A stretch of 64,000 nt of DNA from the NCBI GenBank assembly GCA_020622165.1, contig JACNMN010000011.1, positions 62,001 to 126,000 of the forward strand, written 5' to 3'. This DNA is from Boseongicola sp. H5 (GTDB lineage: Bacteria > Pseudomonadota > Alphaproteobacteria > Rhodobacterales > Rhodobacteraceae). The translations under genes were made by a program, and so were the position numbers. How positions within the stretch are numbered: the stretch's first letter is position 1; every line of letters starts with the position of its first letter. Shown piece after piece: positions 8,449 to 16,421 of the stretch. The notes beneath the pieces were generated by a model that worked only from the letters and a program-made list of their open reading frames with translations, was not told the origin of the DNA and ran no database searches.

Positions 8449-8985
8449 ATGTTCCGCATCGTCGCCACCCTTGGTCTGATCTGCCTGCCCATCGGCGCGC
8501 TTGCCGTGGGCCCGGAGGATGACCCGCCCCTTCCCACCCAAAGCACCACGACCTGCAGCGCAGGAATGATCTGGGATCCGGGCCTTGGCCGCTGCGCCGT
8601 GATCCGCGACAGCCGTCTGGGCGATGACGCGCTCTATCGCACCGCGCGGGAACTGGCCTATGCCGGGCGCTACGAGGATGCGATCACCACGCTCGGGCAG
8701 ATGTCCGACCCCACCGAAAGCCGGGTTCTGACCACGCTTGGATATGCCCACAGACGGGCGGGGCGGGTCGATCTGGGCATGGCGTATTACGACCGGGCGC
8801 TTGCCGCCGATCCCGACAATCTGCTGGCGCGCGCCTATCTGGGTCAGGCCCATCTTCTTGCCGGGCGCTACAACATGGCGCGCAGGGAGCTTGATGAAAT
8901 CCGCGCGCGCGGCGGGGCGGGCAGCTGGCCGGAAACGGCACTTGTCCAGGCCATCGCCGGGGGTGCGGCGTTCAGCGACTACTGA
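8449..8985 (+). CDS. Exported TPR protein with an N-terminal Cys motif
   Basis: 178-residue exported protein. The signal peptide is MFRIVATLGLICLPIGALA. After a short linker comes CSAGMIWDPGLGRCAV, the same C-x-x-G-x-x-W-D-x-x-x-x-x-C motif as the 55-residue upstream protein. Residues 65-170 are three tetratricopeptide repeats (RTARELAYAGRYEDAITTL, TTLGYAHRRAGRVDLGMAYY, LGQAHLLAGRYNMARREL). I chose ATG 8449 because it begins the signal peptide; longer versions run into the preceding terminator. Periplasmic protein-protein interaction is likely, the partner is unknown. Confidence 0.8.
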   Translation: MFRIVATLGLICLPIGALAVGPEDDPPLPTQSTTTCSAGMIWDPGLGRCAVIRDSRLGDDALYRTARELAYAGRYEDAITTLGQMSDPTESRVLTTLGYAHRRAGRVDLGMAYYDRALAADPDNLLARAYLGQAHLLAGRYNMARRELDEIRARGGAGSWPETALVQAIAGGAAFSDY

Positions 8986-9078
8986 CGCACGGGGGGGCGT
9001 GTGATCCGCCCGCGCCGTCCCCTGCCCGATCCTGCCTGCGCGACGGCCATGCGCCACGCCGATCCTGACCCAAAAACA

Positions 9079-9160
9079 ACCCCTCCGGGTGATCATTGCA
9101 CCCGGAGGGGTCTCCATGTAGGGGGGTGAACTGCCCCCGGGGTACCGGGGACATACATGG
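9079..9160. promoter_or_regulatory. Strong paired hairpins upstream of the LytTR gene
   Basis: First hairpin: perfect 13-bp stem ACCCCTCCGGGTG / CACCCGGAGGGGT (9079-9091 with 9099-9111) and a 7-nt loop. It lacks a T-run on the plus side but is followed by TGTTTTTGG on the minus strand. Second, starting 3 nt later: CCATGTA / TACATGG (9114-9120 with 9154-9160) enclosing GGGGG / CCCCC. It could be a terminator for the TPR gene or a structured leader for the LytTR gene. Confidence 0.5.
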
Positions 9161-9253
9161 CCCCGACCTGCTCGACTGCGTGTGACCGAATGAAAACCGC
9201 AGACAGGCCGGGCGTACACGACTACTGGTTACTGGTCACGAGTTACGAAAATC

Positions 9254-10120
9254 ATGAGTGCAGAGGATAATCAGCCCCCGAGACGCGAAACGCATTTTTA
9301 TGACGTGCTTGGCGCCCCGGTGCGGATCACGTATCGCGAATTGCTTCAGGTGCTGCCCCATCGCCAGACGGTTCTTTTCCTGGTTGTCGCGCTGGCGCTC
9401 TACATCACAACCGACCGGGATGTGTTCTACCATCTGACCGGTCTGGCAGGGCATCAGGATCACGACCTGATCCCGCTCACCACCCTGATCCCGGCGGGGC
9501 TCTGGCTGGTGGAGGCGGCGGTGTATCTTGGTGTCTATCTGGCCTGTCTCAACCTCGCGGAGCGGGCCGGGTTCACCACCGTCTACCTGCCGGTCGTGTC
9601 TCTGGTTGCAACCAGCACCGCCAGTCTTCTGCGCATGCTGATCGGCCTGCTGGTCCTGCCCGGCCCGCTTCATGACTTCGCCTACCGGCTGCTGGTCACC
9701 GAATTGTGGCTCTACATCTCCACCCAGGCCGTGGAACTGCTCTATTTCCGGTTCATTCTGCCGGTGTGCAAGGCGCATCTGAACATCGCCGCCGCTCAGC
9801 CGCGTGCCGCAAGGGTCGTCGTCGGCAGACAGTCATTCGCGGCCGAGGAGATCGCCTATATGCGGTCCGAGGATCACTATGTCGAAATCCAGGCGCAGGG
9901 CGCGTCGCATTTCGTGCGCGCCCGCCTGACCGACCTGATCGCGATGACGGGCGAAGTGGGCGGGTTTCAGCCCCATCGCAGCTGGTGGGTCTCGCGCAAT
10001 GCCGTGGCCGATATGGTCCGCAAGAACAAGCGCTACATCCTGCGCCTGAAAAGCGGCGAGGAGGTGCCTATCGCCCGCGGAAAAACGCAGGAGGCGCGCA
10101 ACTGGCTGGATCGTCCATGA
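9254..10120 (+). CDS. Membrane-anchored LytTR transcription regulator
   Basis: 288-residue protein. The N-terminal half (about residues 38-180) has four predicted membrane helices (VLFLVVALALYIT, LIPAGLWLVEAAVYLGVYLA, YLPVVSLVATSTASLL, ELWLYISTQAVELLYF). The C-terminal half (about 188-286) is a LytTR DNA-binding domain: FAAEEIAYMRSEDHYVEIQ, FVRARLTDLIAMTG, FQPHRSWWVSRNAVADMVRKN, IARGKTQEARNWL. Membrane-LytTR proteins without a kinase or receiver domain are thought to sense a membrane signal directly. It is monocistronic with structured DNA on both sides and precedes fliG. Confidence 0.9.
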   Translation: MSAEDNQPPRRETHFYDVLGAPVRITYRELLQVLPHRQTVLFLVVALALYITTDRDVFYHLTGLAGHQDHDLIPLTTLIPAGLWLVEAAVYLGVYLACLNLAERAGFTTVYLPVVSLVATSTASLLRMLIGLLVLPGPLHDFAYRLLVTELWLYISTQAVELLYFRFILPVCKAHLNIAAAQPRAARVVVGRQSFAAEEIAYMRSEDHYVEIQAQGASHFVRARLTDLIAMTGEVGGFQPHRSWWVSRNAVADMVRKNKRYILRLKSGEEVPIARGKTQEARNWLDRP

Positions 10121-10220
10121 CGACTCGGCCCACGGCAGGCACCGATGCCGCGCGGCATCCCGTGAAATTCGCCGAAAATCCGCGCCATTTAGCCGGGCGG
10201 TCGAAACCCCGGCTTAACCT

Positions 10221-10248
10221 CCCACCGCGATGTTGCCTCGCAGGTGGG
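10221..10248 (+). terminator. Hairpin between the LytTR gene and fliG
   Basis: Stem CCCACCGCGA / TCGC-A-GGTGGG with one bulged base (10221-10230 with 10238-10248) and a 7-nt loop. There is no T-run, so it may be a factor-assisted terminator or an RNA-leader structure for fliG, whose ATG is 24 bp further on. Confidence 0.35.
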
Positions 10249-10272
10249 ACTATTGGGTAACGGGGCGATGCG

Positions 10273-11340
10273 ATGACGCAGGATGCTGAGATATTGGACC
10301 ATGCGGTGCCCGACGCCGCGAACAGCCATGCGGCGGTGCAGCCGCTGACATCCGGCCAGAAGGCGGCCGTCATCGTGCGCCTTCTGTTGTCCGAGGAGGT
10401 GCCGCTTGCCCTTGACCGGCTGACCCCCTCTCAGCAGGAGCGGCTGGCCCGCTACATGGCGACGCTCAGCCATGTGAACCGCGCGACGCTGGCCCGTGTG
10501 GTGCAGGATTTCACCACCGCGCTCGACAGTCTCGCGCTGACCTTCCCGGGCGGCCTGCCCGATGCGCTGACCCTGCTGGAGCCGCATCTGTCCGCCCCCG
10601 CGCGGGAGGGGCTGATGGCCGAGGCAAAGGCCAACGTGCCCGCCGATCCGTGGGCGCGGCTGGCGGAGCTTGACGATGAGGAGCTTGGCGCCCTGATCGC
10701 CAGCGAAAGCGCAGAGGTCTGCGCGATCCTTCTGTCGAAGCTGAGCGTCGCGCGGGCCGCGGCCGTTCTGGGCAAGATGCCCGAAGACCGGGCGGAGGTG
10801 ATCGCCCATGCGGTATCGCTCACCAGCACGGTCTCGCCCGATGTGGTCGAACGCATCGGCATGACCCTGCTGGGCCAGATGACCGACAAGCCGAAAGCCG
10901 CCTTCAACGTCAGTGCGGTGGACCGGGTCGGCGCGATCCTGAACGCGGCCTCGGGCTCGATCCGCGAGGCGATCCTCGACGGTCTGGACAAGCGCAACGC
11001 AGATTTCGCGCAGGAGGTGCGCCGTGCGATCTTCACCTTCGAACACATCCCCAAACGGATCAAACCGACCGATGTGCCCAAGATCCTGCGGATGGTGGAC
11101 CCTGAAAAGATGATCGTCGCCCTGTCCTCGGGCATGGTGGAGGCCCCGATCGCCACCGAGTTCCTGTTCGAGAACATGTCCAAACGCATGGCCGAGCAGA
11201 TGCGCGAAGAGGCCGAGGCGCGCGGCACCCCCCGCCTGCACGAGGGGGAGGCCGCGATGGCCGAGGTCGTGACCGCTATTCGCGAACTGACCGATGCCGG
11301 CGAGATCCTGTTGATCCCGCAGGAGGAGGAAGAGGTGTAG
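10273..11340 (+). CDS. fliG: Flagellar motor switch protein FliG
   Basis: 355-residue C-ring protein that couples the rotor to stator torque and takes part in switching. N-terminal domain at about 25-120 (LTSGQKAAVIVRLLLSEEV replaces the usual SGxxKAAILLLxLG). The middle and C-terminal domains are visible as FTFEHIPK (family FVFEDI), LRMVDPEKMIVALSS, EFLFENMSKRMAEQMREEAEARG and the end segment VVTAIRELTDAGEILL. The charged torque helix is present. The gene stands away from any other flagellar gene in this window, next to the LytTR regulator. Confidence 0.9.
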   Translation: MTQDAEILDHAVPDAANSHAAVQPLTSGQKAAVIVRLLLSEEVPLALDRLTPSQQERLARYMATLSHVNRATLARVVQDFTTALDSLALTFPGGLPDALTLLEPHLSAPAREGLMAEAKANVPADPWARLAELDDEELGALIASESAEVCAILLSKLSVARAAAVLGKMPEDRAEVIAHAVSLTSTVSPDVVERIGMTLLGQMTDKPKAAFNVSAVDRVGAILNAASGSIREAILDGLDKRNADFAQEVRRAIFTFEHIPKRIKPTDVPKILRMVDPEKMIVALSSGMVEAPIATEFLFENMSKRMAEQMREEAEARGTPRLHEGEAAMAEVVTAIRELTDAGEILLIPQEEEEV

Positions 11341-11392
11341 CCGCCCCGCCGCCCGCGCCCTATCATCAGGGGGACATGGCGGAGGTGCGCGG

Positions 11393-12403
11393 ATGGTTCT
11401 GCAATTCACGGATCGCGGCATTTATTGCCCGGCGGGAGATTTCCATATCGACCCGTGGAGACCCGTGCCGCGCGCGCTGATCACGCATGGCCATGCGGAC
11501 CATGCGCGCCCGGGCCACGGGGCCTATCTCGCCACGCGCACGGCGGCCCCCGTGATCCGCCATCGTCTGGGCGATATCCCGCTGGACACCATCGCCTATG
11601 GCGAAACGCGCCGCATCGGCGATGCGCAGGTCAGCTTTCACCCCGCGGGGCATGTGCCCGGCTCGGCGCAGATCCGGGTCGAGGTCGGCGGCGAGATCTG
11701 GGTCGCCTCGGGCGATTACAAGACCGTCGACGATGGCCTGTCGGAACCGTTCGAGCCCGTGCGCTGCCATGCCTTCATCACCGAAAGCACCTTCGGCCTG
11801 CCGATCTACAGTTGGCCCGATCAGGCGGTGCTGGCCGCCGATATCAATGGCTGGTGGGCGGAAAACGCCACCGCGGGCCGCACCAGCGTGCTTGGCGTCT
11901 ATTCCCTTGGCAAGGCGCAACGGGTTCTGCGCCTCCTCGACCCGTCGCTTGGCCCGATCCTGACCCATGGCGCGGTGGAGGCGACCAACCGGGTGATCCG
12001 TGGCCAGGGTCTGGCCCTGCCCGATACGATACAAGTCACCCCCGATCTGGACGCGAAAACCCATCCCGGCGCCATGGTTCTGGCGCCGCCCTCGGCGCTC
12101 GGATCGGCCTGGATGCGGCGGTTCGGGGCTGTCTCCACCGGCTTTGCCTCGGGCTGGATGCGGCTTCGGGGGGTGCGCCGCCGCCGGGCCGCCGACCGGG
12201 GCTTCGTCATCTCCGACCACGCGGATTGGGACGGGCTGAACAGCGCCATCCGCGCCACCGGCGCGGACCGGATTTTCGTAACCCACGGCTACACCGCGCA
12301 GTTTTCCCGCTGGCTTACGACCCAGGGCTATGACGCGGGCATCGTCGAAACCGATTATGGCGGCGAAACCCTCGACGAGGTGACGGAGGAAGACCCGGCA
12401 TGA
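11393..12403 (+). CDS. Ligase-associated DNA exonuclease (metallo-beta-lactamase fold)
   Basis: 336-residue member of the metallo-beta-lactamase / beta-CASP superfamily that is found beside bacterial ATP-dependent DNA ligases. The metal motif HGHADHARPG starts at His32; further ligand motifs follow as HPAGHVPGSAQI, SGDYK and the late CASP-type His in VISDHADWDGLN. It is predicted to process DNA ends for the ligase. The GTG/ATG choice is ATG 11393; an AGG-rich region precedes it. Its stop overlaps the next gene by 4 bp (ATGA), placing it first in a five-gene operon. Confidence 0.9.
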   Translation: MVLQFTDRGIYCPAGDFHIDPWRPVPRALITHGHADHARPGHGAYLATRTAAPVIRHRLGDIPLDTIAYGETRRIGDAQVSFHPAGHVPGSAQIRVEVGGEIWVASGDYKTVDDGLSEPFEPVRCHAFITESTFGLPIYSWPDQAVLAADINGWWAENATAGRTSVLGVYSLGKAQRVLRLLDPSLGPILTHGAVEATNRVIRGQGLALPDTIQVTPDLDAKTHPGAMVLAPPSALGSAWMRRFGAVSTGFASGWMRLRGVRRRRAADRGFVISDHADWDGLNSAIRATGADRIFVTHGYTAQFSRWLTTQGYDAGIVETDYGGETLDEVTEEDPA

Positions 12404-13074
12404 TCCGCCTACTCCTCCTTTTCGCGCTGACCGCCACGCCGGCCTTTGCGCAGGATTTCTGCTTCTGCCTGCGCTGCACCATCGGCACCCATCGCAGCTT
12501 CGCCCCCCAGACCGAGGCGATGACGCCCACCGTTCCCCGCGGGCTTTGCACCGTGTCCGAACGCCTTTTCCCCGGCACCGCAAGCCCGGTTCCAGGCGAC
12601 GTGGTGCTCTACATGAACCAGACACGGGGCGACGTGGACATGGGCCGCGTGGTGGCCCTTGCGGGGGCGCGCGTGCAGATGATCGGCGGGCAGCTTCACC
12701 TTGACGGCGAAGCGGTCGCCACCGCCCCGCTCCCGCCGCTCACCCTTCAGCGGCGCACGGATGCGACCGGGGCGCGCCCCACCTGCCCCGCCGACACGCC
12801 CGTCGACGCGGCCAGCTGCACCATCGCGCAAATCCGCGAAACGCTGCCGAACGGCACCAGCTATGCCGTACTGGATCTCGCCGAGGGCACGGATCTCGAT
12901 GACACCGCCCCATTCACCGTGCCGCCCGATCATGTCTTCATTCTCGGCGATCACCGCGATCTGGCGCGCGACAGCCGGGTCGACCAAACCGCGGGCGGCC
13001 CCGGCTTTGTGGCGCTTGGCGATATCCTGGGCGTTCTGGAAAGCCCCGCACCCTATCTGGAGCGTCCGGAATGA
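12400..13074 (+). CDS. S26 signal-peptidase-like protein lacking the catalytic dyad
   Basis: 224-residue protein with the signal peptidase I fold: the substrate-site region APQTEAMTPTVPRG, the strand PGDVVLYM, the GRVVALAGARV segment and the conserved box GDHRDLARDSR. However, the nucleophile Ser (S-M-x-P-T in active enzymes) is Ala40, and the general-base Lys (K-R-V-V-G-x-x-G-D) is Gly82, so it should be inactive as a protease. Its N-terminus (MIRLLLLFALTATPAFAQ) looks like a cleavable signal peptide instead of the usual anchor. It overlaps both operon neighbours by 4 bp. Confidence 0.85.
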   Translation: MIRLLLLFALTATPAFAQDFCFCLRCTIGTHRSFAPQTEAMTPTVPRGLCTVSERLFPGTASPVPGDVVLYMNQTRGDVDMGRVVALAGARVQMIGGQLHLDGEAVATAPLPPLTLQRRTDATGARPTCPADTPVDAASCTIAQIRETLPNGTSYAVLDLAEGTDLDDTAPFTVPPDHVFILGDHRDLARDSRVDQTAGGPGFVALGDILGVLESPAPYLERPE

Positions 13075-14663
13075 AGCGCTTCGCCGATCTTTTCACCGCG
13101 CTGGACCAGACCACCAAGACCAGCGTCAAGACCGCGGCGCTTGCGGCCTATTTCCGCGATGCACCGGACGATGACAAGCTCTGGACCATCGCCCTTCTGT
13201 CCGGGCGGCGCCCAAGGCGCACGGTGACCACCACCAAGCTCCGCGAATGGGCGGCCGAGGTTGCGGGCATCCCGCTCTGGCTGTTCGAGGAGTGCTACCC
13301 GGTGGTGGGCGACCTGTCGGAAACCATCGCGCTTGTCCTGCCGCCCGCGACACGGGAGAGCGCACATTCCCTGAGCCACTGGATCGCGAGCCTGCGCGCC
13401 CTCGACAAGGCGGAGGATGCGGAGAAGAAGGCCGCGATCCTGTCCGCATGGGATCAGCTTCCGCCGACGGAACGGTTCGTGTTCAACAAGCTGATCACCG
13501 GCGGCTGGCGCATGGGCGTCAGCCAGAAGCTGATGACCCGCGCCCTGTCTCAGGCGACCGGTATCGACGAGCCCGACCTCACCCATCGCCTGATGGGCGA
13601 CTGGAGCCCCGAGACGACCAGCTTTCACACCCTGGTGGAGAGGCCGGACCCGGGCGCCAGCCTCTCGCGCCCCTACCCGTTCTACCTTGCCTACCAGATA
13701 GATGGCCCGCCCGAGGATCTCGGGACCGTGACCGACTGGCTGGCGGAGCGGAAATGGGATGGCATCCGCGGCCAGTTCATTCTGCGCGAAGGTCAGCATT
13801 TCCTGTGGTCGCGCGGCGAAGACCTGATGACCGACCGCTTTCCCGAACTGGCGCAGCTGGCCGATTTCCTGCCCGATGGCACCGTGCTCGATGCCGAGGT
13901 GCTGGCCTTTGCCGACGAAAAACCGCTGTCCTTTGCCCGGCTGCAACCCCGGATCGGGCGCAAGACCGTGCCAAAAAAGCTGCTGGCCGAAGCGCCGGTG
14001 ATCCTGATGGCCTACGATCTGCTGGAATGGGAGGGCGCGGATATTCGCGCGCGGCCCCTGTCGGAACGCCGCGCCCTGCTTGAAGGGCTGATCGCGGGCC
14101 TTCCGGGCGGCGTGCCGCTTCGCCTGTCCGAAGCGGTGCCCGCGACCGGCTGGCCCGATCTGGCCGCCGCGCGCGCGGCCAGCCGGGAGATCGGGGCCGA
14201 AGGTCTGATGCTCAAGCGCCTGTCGGCGCCTTATCTCGCCGGTCGCAAGAAGGGCGACTGGTGGAAATGGAAGGTCGAGCCGCTGACGATCGACGCGGTG
14301 ATGATCTATGCGCAGGCGGGCTCCGGCCGGCGCGCGACGCTTTACACCGATTTCACCTTCGCGGTCTGGAAGGGCGAGACACTCGTGCCCTTCACCAAGG
14401 CCTATTCCGGTCTGACCGATGCTGAGTTCCGCGAAATCACCAACTGGGTCCGCAAGAACACGAAGGAACGTTTCGGCCCGGTCCGGTCGGTTGCGCCGGA
14501 GCATGTGTTCGAGATCGCGTTCGAGGGTATTCAGGCCTCTCCCCGTCACAAATCAGGGGTCGCGCTGCGGTTTCCGCGCATGCTCCGCTGGCGCAGGGAC
14601 AAACCCGCCACGGAGGCCAACACGTTCGAGGATCTGCAACAGATGCTGGCGCAATATGGCTGA
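13071..14663 (+). CDS. ATP-dependent DNA ligase (repair type)
   Basis: 530-residue ATP-dependent ligase of the group annotated as cisplatin damage response ligase. N-terminal domain (1-200) resembles the DNA-binding domain of LigB/eukaryotic ligases (TERFVFNKLITGGWRMGVSQKLM). The nucleotidyltransferase domain has the adenylation motif ERKWDGIRGQ with Lys228, then DAEVLAF, EGLMLKRLSAPY and WWKWKVEPLTIDAV. An OB-fold ends the protein with SGVALRFPRMLRWRRDKP. It seals nicks, presumably during DNA repair, with the exonuclease two genes upstream. The usual helicase partner is not present. Confidence 0.94.
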   Translation: MKRFADLFTALDQTTKTSVKTAALAAYFRDAPDDDKLWTIALLSGRRPRRTVTTTKLREWAAEVAGIPLWLFEECYPVVGDLSETIALVLPPATRESAHSLSHWIASLRALDKAEDAEKKAAILSAWDQLPPTERFVFNKLITGGWRMGVSQKLMTRALSQATGIDEPDLTHRLMGDWSPETTSFHTLVERPDPGASLSRPYPFYLAYQIDGPPEDLGTVTDWLAERKWDGIRGQFILREGQHFLWSRGEDLMTDRFPELAQLADFLPDGTVLDAEVLAFADEKPLSFARLQPRIGRKTVPKKLLAEAPVILMAYDLLEWEGADIRARPLSERRALLEGLIAGLPGGVPLRLSEAVPATGWPDLAAARAASREIGAEGLMLKRLSAPYLAGRKKGDWWKWKVEPLTIDAVMIYAQAGSGRRATLYTDFTFAVWKGETLVPFTKAYSGLTDAEFREITNWVRKNTKERFGPVRSVAPEHVFEIAFEGIQASPRHKSGVALRFPRMLRWRRDKPATEANTFEDLQQMLAQYG

Positions 14664-15060
14664 GCCGCCCGAGACCCCGCCCCTGCGCGCACAGTACCAT
14701 ATCCGGCGCGGCAAGACCGGCACGAAAATCTGGGACGTCCGAAAGCTGGTCCGCCTTGACGACGCCCTCCCGGTGGCCGAGGTCCCGCTGGCCGAAATTC
14801 AAGAACTGGACGAGACCTATTGGTACGACACCGGAGATCTGCCGACCGTACGCACCATCGCGGAGCATGCGCGGCTGATCGCGGAGGCCGATCTCGCCTG
14901 GCCGATTATTCTCTGCGCCCGGGGCCGGGTCATGGATGGCATGCACCGGGTCGCCCGGGCCGCGATGGCGGGCCACAAGACGATCCGCGCGCAACACTTT
15001 CCGGTCACGCCGCAGCCCGGCCATCGCAACCGCGATCCGGATGATCTGCCTTATGACTGA
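14656..15060 (+). CDS. Small ParB-like domain protein
   Basis: 134-residue protein. The segment VPLAEIQELDETYWYDTG followed by LIAEADLAWPIILCARGRVMDGMHRVARAAMAGHKTIRAQ resembles the ParB/Srx core, where the second part corresponds to the common DGxHRxxAA motif. There is no helix-turn-helix region, so it is not a chromosome-partition ParB. It overlaps the ligase stop by 8 bp and the following gene by 8 bp, so it is translated as part of the ligase operon. A nucleotide-binding or nuclease role in repair is possible; function unknown. Confidence 0.75.
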   Translation: MAEPPETPPLRAQYHIRRGKTGTKIWDVRKLVRLDDALPVAEVPLAEIQELDETYWYDTGDLPTVRTIAEHARLIAEADLAWPIILCARGRVMDGMHRVARAAMAGHKTIRAQHFPVTPQPGHRNRDPDDLPYD

Positions 15061-15925
15061 TCTGCACTGGGCCCGGATCGACGCCGACGGCACCCTGACC
15101 ACGGGCGGCGACCCGGGCGCGATTTTCCCGTTCTGGAGTTTCACCAAAACGGCGATCGCGGCCACGGCACTAAGCCTTGCGGAAACCGGGCGCATCGCGC
15201 TTGACGCACCGCTGTCCGGCGCGCCCTACACGCTTCGCCAGCTTCTCCGCCATACTTCCGGTCTGCCGGACTATGGCGCATTGCCGAGTTATCATGACGC
15301 GGTGGCGCGGGGCGACACCCCATGGGCGTTCAGCGATGTTCTCGCGCGCAGCCTTGCCCATACCCCGGTGCGGGACCCGCTCAGCCAGTGGCGTTACTCC
15401 AATATCGGCTACCGGCTTGCCCTTGCCCATATGGAAACCGAAACCGGGCAGCGGCTTGGCTATCTGATCAAGACGATGTTCTCCACGCCACTGGACAGCA
15501 CCACCCTGCGCTTTGCGCGCTCTCCCGACGGGTTCGCGGGCATTCACTGGCCAGAGGGGCGCGGCTATGATCCGGGCTGGGTCTATCATCGCTGCCTGAT
15601 CGGCACATCTGCGGACGCGGCCCGGCTCCTCCGCCTGATCCTTGCCGCCCATCCTGACATGGGGTCAGACGCGGTGCAGCTTGGCGACGGCCCTGCGGGA
15701 CGGCCTTGGACGCATATCGCCTATGGCACCGGGGTCATGTGCGGCCGGATGGGCCCGGCAGGCACCGCAACCGGGCATTCCGGCCTCGGCCCGTTCTCCG
15801 CCAACGCGGTCTATCACTTCCCCGATCTGGCGGGCGCGCCCACCGTCGCCACCTTCACCCCCGGGGCGTATGAGGGCCCTGCCGAACAGGCGGCTGTCGA
15901 TATCGCACGCGGTCACGTGACCTGA
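15053..15925 (+). CDS. Beta-lactamase-fold serine hydrolase, apparently cytoplasmic
   Basis: 290-residue member of the class C beta-lactamase / esterase superfamily. All three active-site elements are visible: S-x-x-K as SFTK, the Y-x-N motif as YSNIGY, and a HSG triad motif in TGHSGLGP; LRQLLRHTSGLPDYG is a typical family landmark. There is no signal peptide from ATG 15053, which overlaps the previous gene, so unlike most family members it should stay in the cytosol. Last gene of the ligase operon. Substrate unknown. Confidence 0.82.
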   Translation: MTDLHWARIDADGTLTTGGDPGAIFPFWSFTKTAIAATALSLAETGRIALDAPLSGAPYTLRQLLRHTSGLPDYGALPSYHDAVARGDTPWAFSDVLARSLAHTPVRDPLSQWRYSNIGYRLALAHMETETGQRLGYLIKTMFSTPLDSTTLRFARSPDGFAGIHWPEGRGYDPGWVYHRCLIGTSADAARLLRLILAAHPDMGSDAVQLGDGPAGRPWTHIAYGTGVMCGRMGPAGTATGHSGLGPFSANAVYHFPDLAGAPTVATFTPGAYEGPAEQAAVDIARGHVT

Positions 15926-16074
15926 GCAGCGCGCCGCCCGTTTCGGCGCCCGGCCCCGTGTACCCGAGACATGGGCGCGCAAATCTGCTATGCATAGCAT
16001 CTCGTCGAGGGCCGTAGCCGCCCGGGACCGGATGGCGCCGCGCCCTCTCACATGATCTGGGGAGGACCTTGAAG

Positions 16075-16257
16075 ATGACCGCAGCCGACATCATCAGATA
16101 TGCCCGCGCCCTCTACCGCGCGCATGGCGACCGGGCCGAAGCCGAAGCCGCCCAACGGGTACGTGTGGAAACCGATGCCGGGAATACCGCTGAAGCCGAG
16201 ACATGGCGCCGCATCCGGCGCTCGATCCATGAAATGCGCGGCCCAAGAGCGACCTGA
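16075..16257 (+). CDS. Small conserved-looking protein, 60 aa
   Basis: 60-residue hydrophilic, helical protein beginning MTAADIIRYARALYRAHGDR and rich in Ala, Arg and Glu. The reading is supported by a GGAGG ribosome-binding site 9 bp before ATG 16075; a TTG six bases upstream is less likely. I recognise no domain. The regularly spaced alanines suggest two helices. It is monocistronic, between the ligase operon and the convergent K+ channel gene. Confidence 0.65.
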   Translation: MTAADIIRYARALYRAHGDRAEAEAAQRVRVETDAGNTAEAETWRRIRRSIHEMRGPRAT

Positions 16258-16292
16258 CCGGCAAAAGGCGGGCTGAACCCCATCGGAGCAGC

Positions 16293-16310
16293 GCGGCAAA
16301 GCCTTGCCGC
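16293..16310. terminator. Hairpin between convergent genes
   Basis: Perfect 7-bp stem GCGGCAA / TTGCCGC with an AGCC loop, about 35 bp after the 60-residue gene. There is no T-run, so this is only a weak terminator candidate. Confidence 0.3.
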
Positions 16311-16421
16311 CCGTATGGCGACTGTGTGCAGCCCTACATGGCCCAGACATGCGTCTGGCGTGGGCCTTGGGCAGGACGGCGCATACCGTAAACGGGCGCG
16401 TCTGCCCTTCCAGAGAGTGCG

